The notes under the pieces: generated by a model
What the model was told of the DNA's origin: nothing
The model's database searches: none
What the model saw: the letters and a program-made list of their open reading frames with translations, nothing else
Program-made: the position numbers and the translations under genes
Shown: piece after piece, positions 34,992 through 44,802 of the stretch
Numbering within the stretch: position 1 is the first letter of the stretch
Layout: each line of letters starts with the position of its first letter
DNA from: Bacillota bacterium
GTDB taxonomy: Bacteria > Bacillota > Clostridia > Lachnospirales > Lachnospiraceae
DNA length: 64,000 bases
Reading direction: 5' to 3'
Assembly (NCBI GenBank): GCA_029224465.1
Contig: JAQXUQ010000006.1
Location: 62,001 to 126,000, forward strand

Positions 34992-35864
34992 TCACCAGAG
35001 ACTCCGGTACTCGAGCGGCGACATCCCTTCGATTTTCCTAAACAGCCGCGAAAAGTAATTCGCGTCGGATATGCCGACCATGCTGCTGATTTCCTCGACG
35101 GTTTTGCCCGAAAACCGCAGCAGCTGCTTGGCTTTCGTGATCCGCACATGATGCAGATACGAAACGATGCTGACGCCGTACTGCTCGCGGAAAACCCGCG
35201 TCAGATAAAATTTATTAAACCCGTACTTCCTTGCAAGATCGTCCAGCCGGATTTCTTCGGCATAGCGAAGATCAAGATCCTCCTTCACTTCACGCACACT
35301 CTGGCGTTTCCGGGAGGCGGCCGCCGCCTTGCCCGCCGCGTTTTCGGGGTGCCAGCTTTCCTCCATGATCAGACACAGAAGGCCGGAGAGCTTCTCGTTG
35401 ATCCGCATATCCCGGATGTAATCTTCTGACGAAGCAAGAGCGTAAAGCGAAGACAGACACTCCAGATACGCGTCCAGCGTGTCCGGATGAAAGACAGGGC
35501 TGCCTCCGCGCTCCATGTATTTCGCGTAAATTTCCCGCATTGTCCTGCCGGAAAAGTGCACCCACTCCAGCTCCCACAGATTTTCCGAAGTCGTATGAGA
35601 ATATCCTTCGCTGCAGTCGAGAAAGATACAGTCGCCGCGCCGCAGTGCGTAGGTATTTCCCTGAAAAGCCAGCGTCCCTGCACCGGAACGCACGATGAAA
35701 AACAAAAACGACGGCAGGTCCTTTCTCGCGCTCGTATGCGGCTTCCTTGCCTGCAGCGCGCCGGTTTCCTGCAGATACAGGAGCGTATTCTTTGCAAAAA
35801 CAGACGGTGTATAGATGATCCGCCTCGCCGTTACCATATTTCCATGAAAAAGAGAAGTATCCAT
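34992..35864 (-). CDS. AraC family transcriptional regulator
   Basis: The 290-residue protein has an N-terminal cupin sensor (LAFQGNTYALRRGDCIFLDC) and a C-terminal pair of helix-turn-helix motifs (DDLARKYGFNKFYLTRVFREQYG and ISSMVGISDANYFSRLFRKIEG, the latter the AraC signature). It is probably a sugar-responsive activator. CTGGAGG precedes the ATG. It is divergent from gmd with about 185 bp between the starts, so it may control the downstream glycan locus or itself; no operator is evident. Confidence 0.9.
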   Translation of the reverse strand: MDTSLFHGNMVTARRIIYTPSVFAKNTLLYLQETGALQARKPHTSARKDLPSFLFFIVRSGAGTLAFQGNTYALRRGDCIFLDCSEGYSHTTSENLWELEWVHFSGRTMREIYAKYMERGGSPVFHPDTLDAYLECLSSLYALASSEDYIRDMRINEKLSGLLCLIMEESWHPENAAGKAAAASRKRQSVREVKEDLDLRYAEEIRLDDLARKYGFNKFYLTRVFREQYGVSIVSYLHHVRITKAKQLLRFSGKTVEEISSMVGISDANYFSRLFRKIEGMSPLEYRSLW

Positions 35865-36049
35865 CGGTGCGCCTCCAGCTGTTTTGATAGTAGTTCAATT
35901 TTGTGCTAAAGTAAATCAATATCCTTCATTCATTTTCCGGGAAAACTGCGTTATTATCGTTACCGTCAATCATGGCAGTACCGGATTCTGCCGCAAAAAT
36001 CCGCAGCAAGATAAAGCAGTCCGGGAGACTGCATCTACAGGAGGTTTCT

Positions 36050-37102
36050 ATGTCCCACAAAGCGCTCATTACCGGAATCACCGGTCAGGATGGTTCCTAT
36101 CTCGCCGAGTTCCTTCTGGAAAAAGGATACGAGGTGCACGGCATCACAAGGCGGAGCTCGATTTCCAACACGGCAAGAATCGATCATCTGATCGAGGCAG
36201 GTTCCATTGCTCTGCATGACGGCGATCTGTCCGATTCTTCTTCCCTGATCCGCATCATCCATGAAGTGCAGCCCGATGAGATCTACAATCTGGCCGCCCA
36301 GTCGCATGTGCAGGTTTCTTTTGACGCTCCCGAATACTCGGGCGATGTCGACGCGCTCGGCGTTCTTCGTATTCTCGAAGCGGTCCGGATCTGCGGCCTT
36401 GCGAAGAAGACGAAGGTTTATCAGGCGTCGACGTCCGAACTGTTCGGAAAGGTCGAGGAAGTGCCGCAGAGAGAAACGACGCCGTTCCATCCTTACAGCC
36501 CATACGCGGTTGCCAAGCAGTACGGCTTCTGGATGGTCAAGGAGTACAGAGAAGCCTACGGCATGTTCGCGGTGAACGGGATTCTGTTCAACCACGAATC
36601 GGAGCGGCGCGGTGAAAACTTTGTGACAAGAAAGATCACACTGGCAGCCGGCCGTATCGCGGAAGGCCTGCAGGACCATCTCGAGCTCGGCAACATGGAC
36701 TCCAAAAGGGACTGGGGCTACGCGAAGGATTACGTTGAATGCATGTGGTTAATCATGCAGCAGGACAAACCGGAAGACTTTGTCATTGCGACCGGCGAGC
36801 AGCATACCGTACAGGACTTCACCGACAAGGCTTTCCGCGCGAACGGAATCGACCTTCGCTGGGAAGGCGAGGGAATCGACAAGAAAGCTTATGATGCGGA
36901 GACCGGAAAGCTCCTTGTCTGCACGAATCCGAGATGGTACCGCCCGACCGATGTCGACAATCTCTGGGGCGATCCGACCAAAGCCAGAACCATCCTCGGC
37001 TGGAACCCGCAGAAGACCAGCTACGAACAGCTTGTAAAGATCATGGCGGAACATGACAGAGCACTTGCAAAAAGAGAAAAAGCGCTGCGCGGCGCAATTT
37101 AA
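36050..37102 (+). CDS. gmd: GDP-mannose 4,6-dehydratase
   Basis: The 350-residue SDR-family enzyme turns GDP-mannose into GDP-4-keto-6-deoxymannose. [16 protein letters not shown] at the N-terminus binds NADP+; STSELFG and [13 protein letters not shown] carry the catalytic Thr/Glu and Tyr-x3-Lys; [10 protein letters not shown] follows. The ATG at 36050 has a strong AGGAGG site, whereas an earlier in-frame ATG at 35972 does not. It is the first gene of the surface-glycan locus and acts right before fcl. Confidence 0.95.
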   Translation: MSHKALITGITGQDGSYLAEFLLEKGYEVHGITRRSSISNTARIDHLIEAGSIALHDGDLSDSSSLIRIIHEVQPDEIYNLAAQSHVQVSFDAPEYSGDVDALGVLRILEAVRICGLAKKTKVYQASTSELFGKVEEVPQRETTPFHPYSPYAVAKQYGFWMVKEYREAYGMFAVNGILFNHESERRGENFVTRKITLAAGRIAEGLQDHLELGNMDSKRDWGYAKDYVECMWLIMQQDKPEDFVIATGEQHTVQDFTDKAFRANGIDLRWEGEGIDKKAYDAETGKLLVCTNPRWYRPTDVDNLWGDPTKARTILGWNPQKTSYEQLVKIMAEHDRALAKREKALRGAI

Positions 37103-37214
37103 GCCGCAGCGCATGCAGTATGGCTTGCAGCACGAGCGGCGTGGCAGTTCGCTGCACGTGCAGCCTGTCAAACTGCCGCCCGTGCGGCAGAATACATAGA
37201 AAGAAGGCAATGAA

Positions 37215-38198
37215 ATGACAGAAATACCGGAAGAATACAGATCCAAACAACCCCCGATGCCCAAAGACGCGAAAATTTACGTTGCGGGTCACCGCGGCAT
37301 GGTCGGCTCCGCAATCGTGCGTGAGCTCGAAAGACAAGGCTACACCAATATCATTACGAGAACCCACAGGGAACTTGACCTCACAAGACAGGAAGCCGTA
37401 GAGGCGTTTTTCGCAGAGGAAAAGCCGGAGTATGTTTTCCTCGCGGCAGCGAAAGTCGGCGGCATCGTCGCGAATCAGGAAGCGCTTGCAGATTTTATGT
37501 ATGACAACATGACGCTCGAAATGAATGTCATTCACTCCGCATGGAAAAACGGCGTGAAGAAGTTCGAGTTCCTCGGCAGCTCCTGTATCTATCCCCGCAT
37601 GGCGCCGCAGCCGATGAAGGAATCCTGCCTGCTGACCTCGGAGCTGGAGAAGACCAACGAAGCGTACGCGCTCGCCAAGATTTCCGGCCTCAAATACTGC
37701 GAGTTTTTGAACCGTCAGTACGGCACCGACTATATTTCCGTTATGCCGACCAACCTGTACGGTCCGAACGACAATTATCATCCGACGCACAGTCATGTTT
37801 TGCCGGCGCTGATCCGCAGATTCCACGAAGCGAAGGAACAGAACCTTCCTTACGTAACCTGCTGGGGCGACGGCTCCCCGCTCCGCGAGTTCCTTTATGT
37901 CGATGACCTCGCGAACCTGTGCGTGTTCCTGATGAACAACTACAGCGGCAATGAAACCGTAAACGCGGGCACCGGCAAGGAGCTGACGATCAAAGAACTG
38001 ACAGAAAAGGTCGCAAAAATCGTCGGCTACAACGGAGAGATCCGCTGGGATCCGTCCAAACCGAACGGAACACCCAGAAAGCTGCTCGACGTATCCAAGA
38101 GCAAGGCCATGGGTTGGGAGCCGAAAACATCGCTCGATGAAGGCATCCGGCTCACCTATCATGATTTCCTGACAAATCCGATGCGCGCGGAGAGATAA
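37215..38198 (+). CDS. fcl: GDP-L-fucose synthase
   Basis: This 327-residue epimerase/reductase converts the Gmd product into GDP-L-fucose using NADPH. VAGHRGMVGSAIVREL is the dinucleotide-binding motif; FLGSSCIYPRMAPQPMKE holds the catalytic Ser and Cys; YALAKISGLKYC gives Tyr-x3-Lys. AAGGCAATGAA precedes the start. The 112-bp gap after gmd holds GC-rich inverted repeats (TGCAGC/GCTGCA type) but no gene. manC begins 3 bp after the stop. Confidence 0.95.
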   Translation: MTEIPEEYRSKQPPMPKDAKIYVAGHRGMVGSAIVRELERQGYTNIITRTHRELDLTRQEAVEAFFAEEKPEYVFLAAAKVGGIVANQEALADFMYDNMTLEMNVIHSAWKNGVKKFEFLGSSCIYPRMAPQPMKESCLLTSELEKTNEAYALAKISGLKYCEFLNRQYGTDYISVMPTNLYGPNDNYHPTHSHVLPALIRRFHEAKEQNLPYVTCWGDGSPLREFLYVDDLANLCVFLMNNYSGNETVNAGTGKELTIKELTEKVAKIVGYNGEIRWDPSKPNGTPRKLLDVSKSKAMGWEPKTSLDEGIRLTYHDFLTNPMRAER

Positions 38199-38201
38199 AC
38201 C

Positions 38202-39521
38202 ATGCATATCATCCTTTTATCCGGCGGTTCCGGGAAGCGGCTCTGGCCGCTTTCCAACGACATCCGCTCCAAACAGTTCATCAAGATTTTCAAGACCGGA
38301 GACGGCGGCTATGAATCCATGGTCCAGCGGATGTACAGACAGATCAAAGCCGTGGACACAGACGCTACGGTTACAGTCGCAACATCCAAATCGCAGATTT
38401 CCCAGCTGCGCAACCAGATCGGCGATGAGGCGGGAATTTCGGTAGAGCCCTGCCGCAGGGATACGTTTCCCGCGATCGCACTCGCAACGGCTTTCCTTCA
38501 CGATGTGCAGGGAGTCGGCGAGGATGAACCGGTTGTTGTCTGCCCCGTGGACCCGTATGTGGAACGGGACTACTTTGAGGCGCTGCGGGATCTTTCCCGC
38601 CTCGCGCAGGAAGGGAACGCGAATCTGACCGTGATGGGCATCGAGCCGACCTATCCGTCCGAGAAATACGGCTACGTGATTCCCGAAAATACAGACAAAG
38701 TCAGCGCGGTCCGGACATTCAAGGAAAAGCCGGACGCGGAAACGGCGGCGCGGTATATCAGCCAGGGAGCGCTCTGGAACGCGGGTGTTTTTGCCTACAG
38801 GATCGGCTATGTTCTGCAGAAAGCACACGAACTCATGGACTTTACCGATTACGACGACCTTTTCTCCAAATATGAGACTGTGCGCAAGATCAGTTTTGAC
38901 TACGCGGTCGCGGAAAAGGAACAGAAGATCCGGGTCATGCGTTTCGCGGGCCGGTGGAAGGACATGGGAACGTGGAACACATTGACCGAAGCCATGGAAG
39001 AGCCTGTCATTGGAAAGGGAACGCTTGGCGACGCCTGTGAAAACGTGGATATCGTCAATGAACTTGATGTTCCGATTCTCGTCATGGGACTGAAGAACGC
39101 GGTTGTCGCGGCCAGCCCCGAAGGCATCCTCGTTACGGACAAGGAGCAGTCAAGCTATATCAAGCCGTACGTGGACGCGATGGACCAGCAGGTGATGTTC
39201 GCGGAGAAATCCTGGGGCAGCTTTCAGGTGCTCGATGTCGAAAAAGAGAGCCTGACAATCCTTGTTACCTTGAAGCCGGGCCACCGGATGAACTATCACA
39301 GCCACGATCACAGGGACGAGGTCTGGAACGTGATTTCCGGAAGCGGCCGCACAATCGTGGACGGCATGGAACAGAAGGTACATGCCGGCGACGTCATCAC
39401 TATGCAGGCCGGCTGCCGGCACACAATCATTTCGGATAACGAAGAAATCCGGCTGATTGAAGTGCAGCTCGGCAAATCCATCAGTGTTCATGACAAGAAG
39501 AAGTACGCGCTGGAGGAGTGA
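38202..39521 (+). CDS. manC: Mannose-1-phosphate guanylyltransferase with C-terminal cupin
   Basis: The 439-residue protein has an N-terminal nucleotidyltransferase (LLSGGSGKRLWPLS, with Lys where most members have Thr; then FIKIF) that makes GDP-mannose from GTP and mannose 1-phosphate. A C-terminal cupin (about 360-430, GHRMNYHSHDHRDEVWNV) looks like the phosphomannose isomerase part of bifunctional enzymes. A separate isomerase gene follows, so the cupin may be redundant or non-catalytic. Confidence 0.88.
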   Translation: MHIILLSGGSGKRLWPLSNDIRSKQFIKIFKTGDGGYESMVQRMYRQIKAVDTDATVTVATSKSQISQLRNQIGDEAGISVEPCRRDTFPAIALATAFLHDVQGVGEDEPVVVCPVDPYVERDYFEALRDLSRLAQEGNANLTVMGIEPTYPSEKYGYVIPENTDKVSAVRTFKEKPDAETAARYISQGALWNAGVFAYRIGYVLQKAHELMDFTDYDDLFSKYETVRKISFDYAVAEKEQKIRVMRFAGRWKDMGTWNTLTEAMEEPVIGKGTLGDACENVDIVNELDVPILVMGLKNAVVAASPEGILVTDKEQSSYIKPYVDAMDQQVMFAEKSWGSFQVLDVEKESLTILVTLKPGHRMNYHSHDHRDEVWNVISGSGRTIVDGMEQKVHAGDVITMQAGCRHTIISDNEEIRLIEVQLGKSISVHDKKKYALEE

Positions 39522-39526
39522 ACTTT

Positions 39527-40561
39527 ATGGCGCCATTGCACGAACCGTTTCTTTTATCGCCCGCGGGCAAGGATTACCTGTGGGGAGGAGAGCGGCTGCG
39601 GGACGATTTCGACAAACAGCTGCAGCTGCAGCCCCTCGCGGAGACCTGGGAATGCTCCACGCATCCGGACGGCGAAAGCCGCGCGGCTTCCGGGCCTTTT
39701 ACGGGAAGGCTGCTTTCTGCTATTCTAAGAGAGTATCCGGAGTTCATCGGAACGCATCCCGGGACGATTGACGGCGTCCGGACGGACCGCGGCGAGATAC
39801 CGATTCTTGTTAAATTTATCGACGCTTCCCGCGACCTGTCCGTGCAGGTGCATCCGGATGATCAGTACGCGCGGCGCAGGGAGAACGGCTCTTTAGGCAA
39901 AACAGAACTCTGGTACGTCGCCGACGCCTCCAAAGACGCGAGCCTGATTTACGGTTTCAACCGCGACGTCACAAAAGAGGAGCTGCGGAAGTCTCTGGAA
40001 GACGGGACGGTTATGAAACTCCTGCAGAAAGTCCCGGTACATAAAAACGATGTCTTTTTCATCACGCCGGGAACGGTGCACGCAATCTGCAGCGGCAGCC
40101 TTGTGGTGGAAATTCAGGAGAGCTCGAACCTTACATACCGTTTGTTCGACTATCACAGAGTCGATAAAAACGGGAAGGAAAGGGAACTCCATATCGGCAA
40201 GGCGCTCGATGTCGCGAACCTGCATGGCAGCAGCACGCCCAGACAGCCGATGCGTGTGCTCCGCTATAAACCGGGATATGCTTCGGAATTTCTTGGAAGA
40301 TGCAGGTATTTCTCGGTCGAACGTGTAAGCGTCAATACCCAGCGCGTCAGAAATCTTGCCGCATATCATACGGATGAGACTTCGTTTCAGGTGCTCGTCT
40401 GCATAGACGGCTGCGGTACGCTGTTTTTCCATGCGGACGGAGAGGACGCGGACGCAGAGAAGTTTCTCCGCTTCTTCAAGGGCGATACGGTTTTCGTTCC
40501 GGCGTCGTCCGCAGACATCCGCATCCACGGCTGCGCGCAGCTGCTTGCGGTGAACTGTTAA
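39527..40561 (+). CDS. manA: Mannose-6-phosphate isomerase, class I type
   Basis: The 344-residue zinc cupin enzyme interconverts fructose 6-phosphate and mannose 6-phosphate. WGGERLRDDF, the zinc-binding VQVHPDDQYA and TVHAICSGSLVVEIQ are visible. The start is ATG 39527; a GTG at 39518 overlapping the manC stop is less likely because it sits in the GGAGGAG site. It supplies mannose 6-phosphate for the GDP-mannose/fucose branch. Confidence 0.9.
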   Translation: MAPLHEPFLLSPAGKDYLWGGERLRDDFDKQLQLQPLAETWECSTHPDGESRAASGPFTGRLLSAILREYPEFIGTHPGTIDGVRTDRGEIPILVKFIDASRDLSVQVHPDDQYARRRENGSLGKTELWYVADASKDASLIYGFNRDVTKEELRKSLEDGTVMKLLQKVPVHKNDVFFITPGTVHAICSGSLVVEIQESSNLTYRLFDYHRVDKNGKERELHIGKALDVANLHGSSTPRQPMRVLRYKPGYASEFLGRCRYFSVERVSVNTQRVRNLAAYHTDETSFQVLVCIDGCGTLFFHADGEDADAEKFLRFFKGDTVFVPASSADIRIHGCAQLLAVNC

Positions 40562-40589
40562 GCCGGCCGCTCTCGTGAAAGGTAATTAT

Positions 40590-41756
40590 ATGAAGAAATT
40601 AAACGGAACAGTCATTGTCACATACCGCTGCAACGCGCGGTGCACGATGTGCAACAGATACAAGGCGCCCTCCAGACCCGACGAGGAGCTTTCCATCGAA
40701 ACGATCAGGAAGCTCCCGCCGATGTATTTCACGAATATCACGGGCGGCGAGCCGTTCATCCGGACGGATCTGCCGGACATTGTCCGGGAGCTGAACAAGA
40801 TCAGCGACCGTATTGTCATCTCGACGAACGGGTTCTTTACGGACCGGATTGTCGCTCTGTGCAAAGAGTTTCCCAATATCGGCATCCGTATTTCGATCGA
40901 GGGGCTGGAACAGACGAACAATGAGATCCGGGGCCTTCCGGACGGCTTCAACAGGGGTTATGAGACACTGCGCAAGCTCCGCGCGATGGGCATGAAAGAT
41001 GTCGGCTTCGGCATGACCGTGCAGGACCGCAACGCGCCGGATCTGGTTCCTTTGTATGAACTCTCCGACAAGCTTGATATGGAGTTCGCGACGGCCTCTC
41101 TCCATAACAGCTTTTATTTCGTTGAGGCGAAGAACATCATACACGACCGGCCGATGGTCGCGCAGAATTTCGAGGAACTGATCAATGAGCTCCTGAATTC
41201 GAACAGCCCGAAGAAATGGTTCCGCGCCTACTTCAACCACGGCCTCATCAACTACATTTACGGGCAGAAGCGTCTGCTTCCCTGTGACATGAGTTTTGAC
41301 ACATTCTTTATCGATCCGTACGGCGATGTGATGCCCTGCAACGGCACAAAGGACAAGGAGGTCATGGGCAACCTGAATACGCAGACCTTCGACGAGCTGT
41401 GGAACAGCGAACAGGCGGAGGAAGTCCGCAGAAAGGTGCGCCACTGCGAGCGCCAGTGCTGGATGATCGGCTCTGTCAGCCCCGCGATGCACAAATACAT
41501 CTGGAAACCGGCGCTGTGGGTTTTCCATCACAAATTCCTGCGTTTTTATAAGAAGAAAAAGTACAGTATGTATGAACTGAAGGCTGTCAGGGATTACAGG
41601 GACGGCAAAGTTACGAAGGAGCAGCTCGACCGCTGCAGCACCTGTGATCTGCACGCCGCAGTGAGTAACGGGCTGTCCGCGGCATCCAAAGAGCAGCTGA
41701 AAAACCGCTCCGGCGAGGAAATTGTTGCGGAAGATATTGCAAATCAGCAGAAATAA
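40590..41756 (+). CDS. Radical SAM protein with SPASM-like C-terminal domain
   Basis: The 388-residue protein has the radical SAM signature CNARCTMC near the N-terminus (CxxxCxxC for the [4Fe-4S] cluster), then ITGGEPFIR and ISTNGFF. A C-terminal SPASM-like region follows (CDMSFDTFFIDPYGDVMPC, then CERQCW and CSTC), likely holding an auxiliary cluster. Relatives modify peptides, sugars or carry out dehydrogenation; the substrate here is unknown. The position between manA and an LCP ligase suggests a role in glycan modification, which is inference. AAAGG precedes the ATG. Confidence 0.85.
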   Translation: MKKLNGTVIVTYRCNARCTMCNRYKAPSRPDEELSIETIRKLPPMYFTNITGGEPFIRTDLPDIVRELNKISDRIVISTNGFFTDRIVALCKEFPNIGIRISIEGLEQTNNEIRGLPDGFNRGYETLRKLRAMGMKDVGFGMTVQDRNAPDLVPLYELSDKLDMEFATASLHNSFYFVEAKNIIHDRPMVAQNFEELINELLNSNSPKKWFRAYFNHGLINYIYGQKRLLPCDMSFDTFFIDPYGDVMPCNGTKDKEVMGNLNTQTFDELWNSEQAEEVRRKVRHCERQCWMIGSVSPAMHKYIWKPALWVFHHKFLRFYKKKKYSMYELKAVRDYRDGKVTKEQLDRCSTCDLHAAVSNGLSAASKEQLKNRSGEEIVAEDIANQQK

Positions 41757-41829
41757 CGGTATAACGTAAAAAGTTTGTAATTTTATTGTAATCTATACGG
41801 CGGATGCATCCCGCGTGATCAGGAATCCT

Positions 41830-43866
41830 ATGACCAGAAAGAAAAGAAGCAGAAAATCCCAGCAGAAGCGAAGACCCGCGCGAAGAAGCAGCGAAGAAAT
41901 CAAGGTGGAACTGATTGACCTTGGAAGCCGCGAAGGCGATGCCGGGGAGCCGGCGGATACGGGTGACGAGACAAGAATACAGAAGATCCACCCTGTCGAC
42001 GAACTGAAAAAAGCGGAAGAAAAGCCGCAGGAGCAGGCCGGCGACACTGACAATACTGCACCTTCGGCTTCCGCTGCGGCGCAGTCTTCTTCCGAATCGG
42101 CGGGCCGGCAGGCAGAAGCCGCGCCGGAGGATGCAAAGTCCGTCGAAGAGGCAGTCGACGCGGCACAGGGAAACGGCAGTCTGTCCGGCGATGAACTTCC
42201 CGGCACAGAACTGCCCGGCGGAAAGAAGTCCGAAAAGAAGCTTTCCGGCAAAAAGATCACAGTACGGATTCTGCTGATTGTTCTTCTGGTTCTCGTGATT
42301 CTCGCGGCACTGCTTTACGGCGTCTATCACTTTGAGTTCTCGAGACTACAGAAGGAAGACAAGGGCGCGTACAGCGACAAGAACGTCGAGGCGCTCGTAG
42401 CGGGTGACGCGAAAGACAAGGAAATTCAGGAAGTCAACGATTCCGTCAAGAAGCAGCTGGCAGGCCTTGGAGAGGCGGACTCGAAGGCTGCGGAAGGCGA
42501 TGTTTTCAAGGATGATTCTGTTTATAACATCCTGCTGATCGGCACGGACGACCGGACCGATAACTTTTCGGAAAATGCGCGCGGAGACAGCTGTATTCTG
42601 CTTTCTTTGAACAAAGACAACGGAAAGGTATACCTTACAAGCTTCGAGCGTTCGATCGGCGTTCCGGTACTCTGGGGTGCTTATGAGGGACAGTGGGACT
42701 GGCTCACGCATACTTTCCGTTACGGCGGCGCGGAAATGCAGACCGCGGAAGTCCGGGAAAACTTCAAGATCGATGTGGACCGCTACGTCCGTGTCAATCT
42801 CCATACGCTGATTGAGACAATCGACGCAATCGGCGGCGTTGATGTCGCGCTCACAAAGCCGGAAGCCGAGCACCTCAATCATCCCGAAGGCACTTATACC
42901 GCGGGATATATCACAGGCATGCATGTTGAAAAACAGATGCAGGTTGTGCATCCCGGCATGAACCATTTAAACGGCGCGACGGCGATGGTCTATGCGCGTA
43001 CCCGCGCGATTGACGATGACTGGCACCGCGTGAAAAGACAGAGAAGGATCATCATGGCTGCCGCACACAAGCTGAGCAGTCTGAGCGCCGTTGATATGAT
43101 CTCCACGCTCAATAAGCTGGTGCCTTATATCCAGACGAATCTCACCGAGGGAGAAGTCGCAAATCTCTTGACGCTCGCGCCGAAGTTCATGGGCGCCAGC
43201 GTAACGCAGATGACGCTGCCGCAGAAGGGTACGTACGGCGCAATGCGCGGTATGGAAGGCAGAACTCTGACCGCGGTGGATTTTGACCTGAACTCCAAGA
43301 TTTTCCGCAAAACAGTCTACGGCATCGACTATGATGAGGCGGACACTGCTTCGACAGAGGCAGATACAATAGAGAGCGGCGGATACGCGAAGCCATATGA
43401 TGCTGCGACCGGCAAAAGGACCGGCAGCGGCACCGCTGGCTCCGTCAACGGTGCAGCGCAGAGCAGTGTGATTACCGCGCCGGGGGCGACAGCGCCGGTT
43501 TCCCCTTCCGCTTCTACCGGCGGACAGGTGATCACGACGCCGGAAGGCGCGGCTGCAGGAGCCCTGCAGCAGACAATCACAGCGCCCGCAAATCCGCAGG
43601 ATGCGGCAGCGGCGCAGACGCCTTCCATATCCGCGCCTTCGCAGGACCCGACTGCAGGACAGAATGCACCGGCAGCCGGCCAGAACGCGCAGACGGACGG
43701 CACCGCGGGACCGGGCGAAGACACTGCTTTGAAAGCCGCCGCGCAGGCAGCCGCGGAAGCAGCCGCCGCGCAGGCATTTGCGCAGGGAGCGGACCAGAAC
43801 ACGGCACAGGCCGCCGCGCAGGCAGCTGCCGAACAGACGGTGCAAAATGCCGGGGGAAGTCAGTAA
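41830..43866 (+). CDS. LCP family ligase with long Ala/Gln-rich extracellular tail
   Basis: The 678-residue protein has a cytoplasmic N-terminus that is first basic (RKKRSRKSQQKRRPARRSS), then acidic and Ala-rich. One membrane helix follows (about residues 143-165, LLIVLLVLVILAALLYG), then an extracellular LCP domain (LLIGTDDRTDNFSENARGDS; SFERSIGVPV; YARTRAIDDDWHRVKRQRR). The last ~140 residues are a low-complexity Ala/Gln/Pro/Thr tail, probably wall-spanning. It likely joins the polymer made by this locus to peptidoglycan. The ATG at 41830 has CAGGA upstream; a GTG at 41815 is a weaker alternative. Confidence 0.9.
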   Translation: MTRKKRSRKSQQKRRPARRSSEEIKVELIDLGSREGDAGEPADTGDETRIQKIHPVDELKKAEEKPQEQAGDTDNTAPSASAAAQSSSESAGRQAEAAPEDAKSVEEAVDAAQGNGSLSGDELPGTELPGGKKSEKKLSGKKITVRILLIVLLVLVILAALLYGVYHFEFSRLQKEDKGAYSDKNVEALVAGDAKDKEIQEVNDSVKKQLAGLGEADSKAAEGDVFKDDSVYNILLIGTDDRTDNFSENARGDSCILLSLNKDNGKVYLTSFERSIGVPVLWGAYEGQWDWLTHTFRYGGAEMQTAEVRENFKIDVDRYVRVNLHTLIETIDAIGGVDVALTKPEAEHLNHPEGTYTAGYITGMHVEKQMQVVHPGMNHLNGATAMVYARTRAIDDDWHRVKRQRRIIMAAAHKLSSLSAVDMISTLNKLVPYIQTNLTEGEVANLLTLAPKFMGASVTQMTLPQKGTYGAMRGMEGRTLTAVDFDLNSKIFRKTVYGIDYDEADTASTEADTIESGGYAKPYDAATGKRTGSGTAGSVNGAAQSSVITAPGATAPVSPSASTGGQVITTPEGAAAGALQQTITAPANPQDAAAAQTPSISAPSQDPTAGQNAPAAGQNAQTDGTAGPGEDTALKAAAQAAAEAAAAQAFAQGADQNTAQAAAQAAAEQTVQNAGGSQ

Positions 43867-43920
43867 CCAATGAAGCGGCAATGGCGCCGGTCATCAGGAC
43901 AAGCCAGCAAGGACGCTACT

Positions 43921-44781
43921 ATGAAGACGCAGGAGAGCGGACATCAGAATAAGTTCACCGCGAAGATCATCGTCACGACGCATAAGGTTTACCGTATGCC
44001 GCATGACCCGATTTATCTGCCGCTCCAGGTAGGTGCGGCCGTAGCAAAGAATAAGTCCGGGAGCGAACTCGATCTTGGCTATCTCAAGGACAATATCGGT
44101 GATAACATCTCAAGCAGAAATCCGCATTTCTGCGAGCTGACGGGTCTGTACTGGGCATGGAAGCATGTCCACACGGATTATGTCGGCCTTGTCCATTACC
44201 GCCGGTATTTCCGCGGCAGCGGCGCGAAGAAATCCGGCATCCGGGGCGACATATTCGATCATGTCCTGACTTATGACGAGCTGGAGCCGATGCTCGGCAG
44301 ATACAAGGTGTTCGTGCCCAGGAAGCGCTATTACTTCATCGAGACGCTGTACTCGCACTACGATCACACGCATTATATCGAGCATCTCGACAAAACCCGC
44401 GAAATCATTAAGGAAAAGTACCCCGAGTATCTTGATTCCTTTAACAAAGTCATGAAGCAGCGAAGCGGCCACATGTGGAACATGATGATCATGGAACACG
44501 ACATGCTGGACCGGTACTGCACATGGCTGTTCGATATCCTGTTCACACTCGAGAAACGGGTCGATTACAAAGACTACAACTTCTATCAGGGCCGGTACAC
44601 CGGCCGCGTAGGCGAACTGATTCTCAATGTCTGGCTGATGCAGCAGGTGAAGGACGGTGTTCTCGGGGAGGATGAGATCAAGGTTCTCCCTTACCTTTAC
44701 GTCGAGCGCGTGAACTGGGCGCTCAAGATCAGACAGTTCCTTGTCGCGAAGTTTTTCCACAAGAAGTACGACGCGCAGTGA
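43921..44781 (+). CDS. DUF4422 family glycosyltransferase-like protein
   Basis: The 286-residue protein matches the DUF4422 group found in capsule loci: IIVTTHKVYRMP near the start, YLPLQVGAA, DNIGDNISSRNPHFCELTG, then YVGLVHYRRYF and HMWNMMIMEHDMLDRYC. Members are thought to be glycosyltransferases with an unusual fold; the donor is unknown. I favour ATG 43921 (AAGGA upstream) over ATG 43870. A related N-terminal domain occurs in the fusion gene at 61,667. Confidence 0.8.
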   Translation: MKTQESGHQNKFTAKIIVTTHKVYRMPHDPIYLPLQVGAAVAKNKSGSELDLGYLKDNIGDNISSRNPHFCELTGLYWAWKHVHTDYVGLVHYRRYFRGSGAKKSGIRGDIFDHVLTYDELEPMLGRYKVFVPRKRYYFIETLYSHYDHTHYIEHLDKTREIIKEKYPEYLDSFNKVMKQRSGHMWNMMIMEHDMLDRYCTWLFDILFTLEKRVDYKDYNFYQGRYTGRVGELILNVWLMQQVKDGVLGEDEIKVLPYLYVERVNWALKIRQFLVAKFFHKKYDAQ

Positions 44782-44802
44782 CGCAGAAGCCGGAAGTGAC
44801 GT

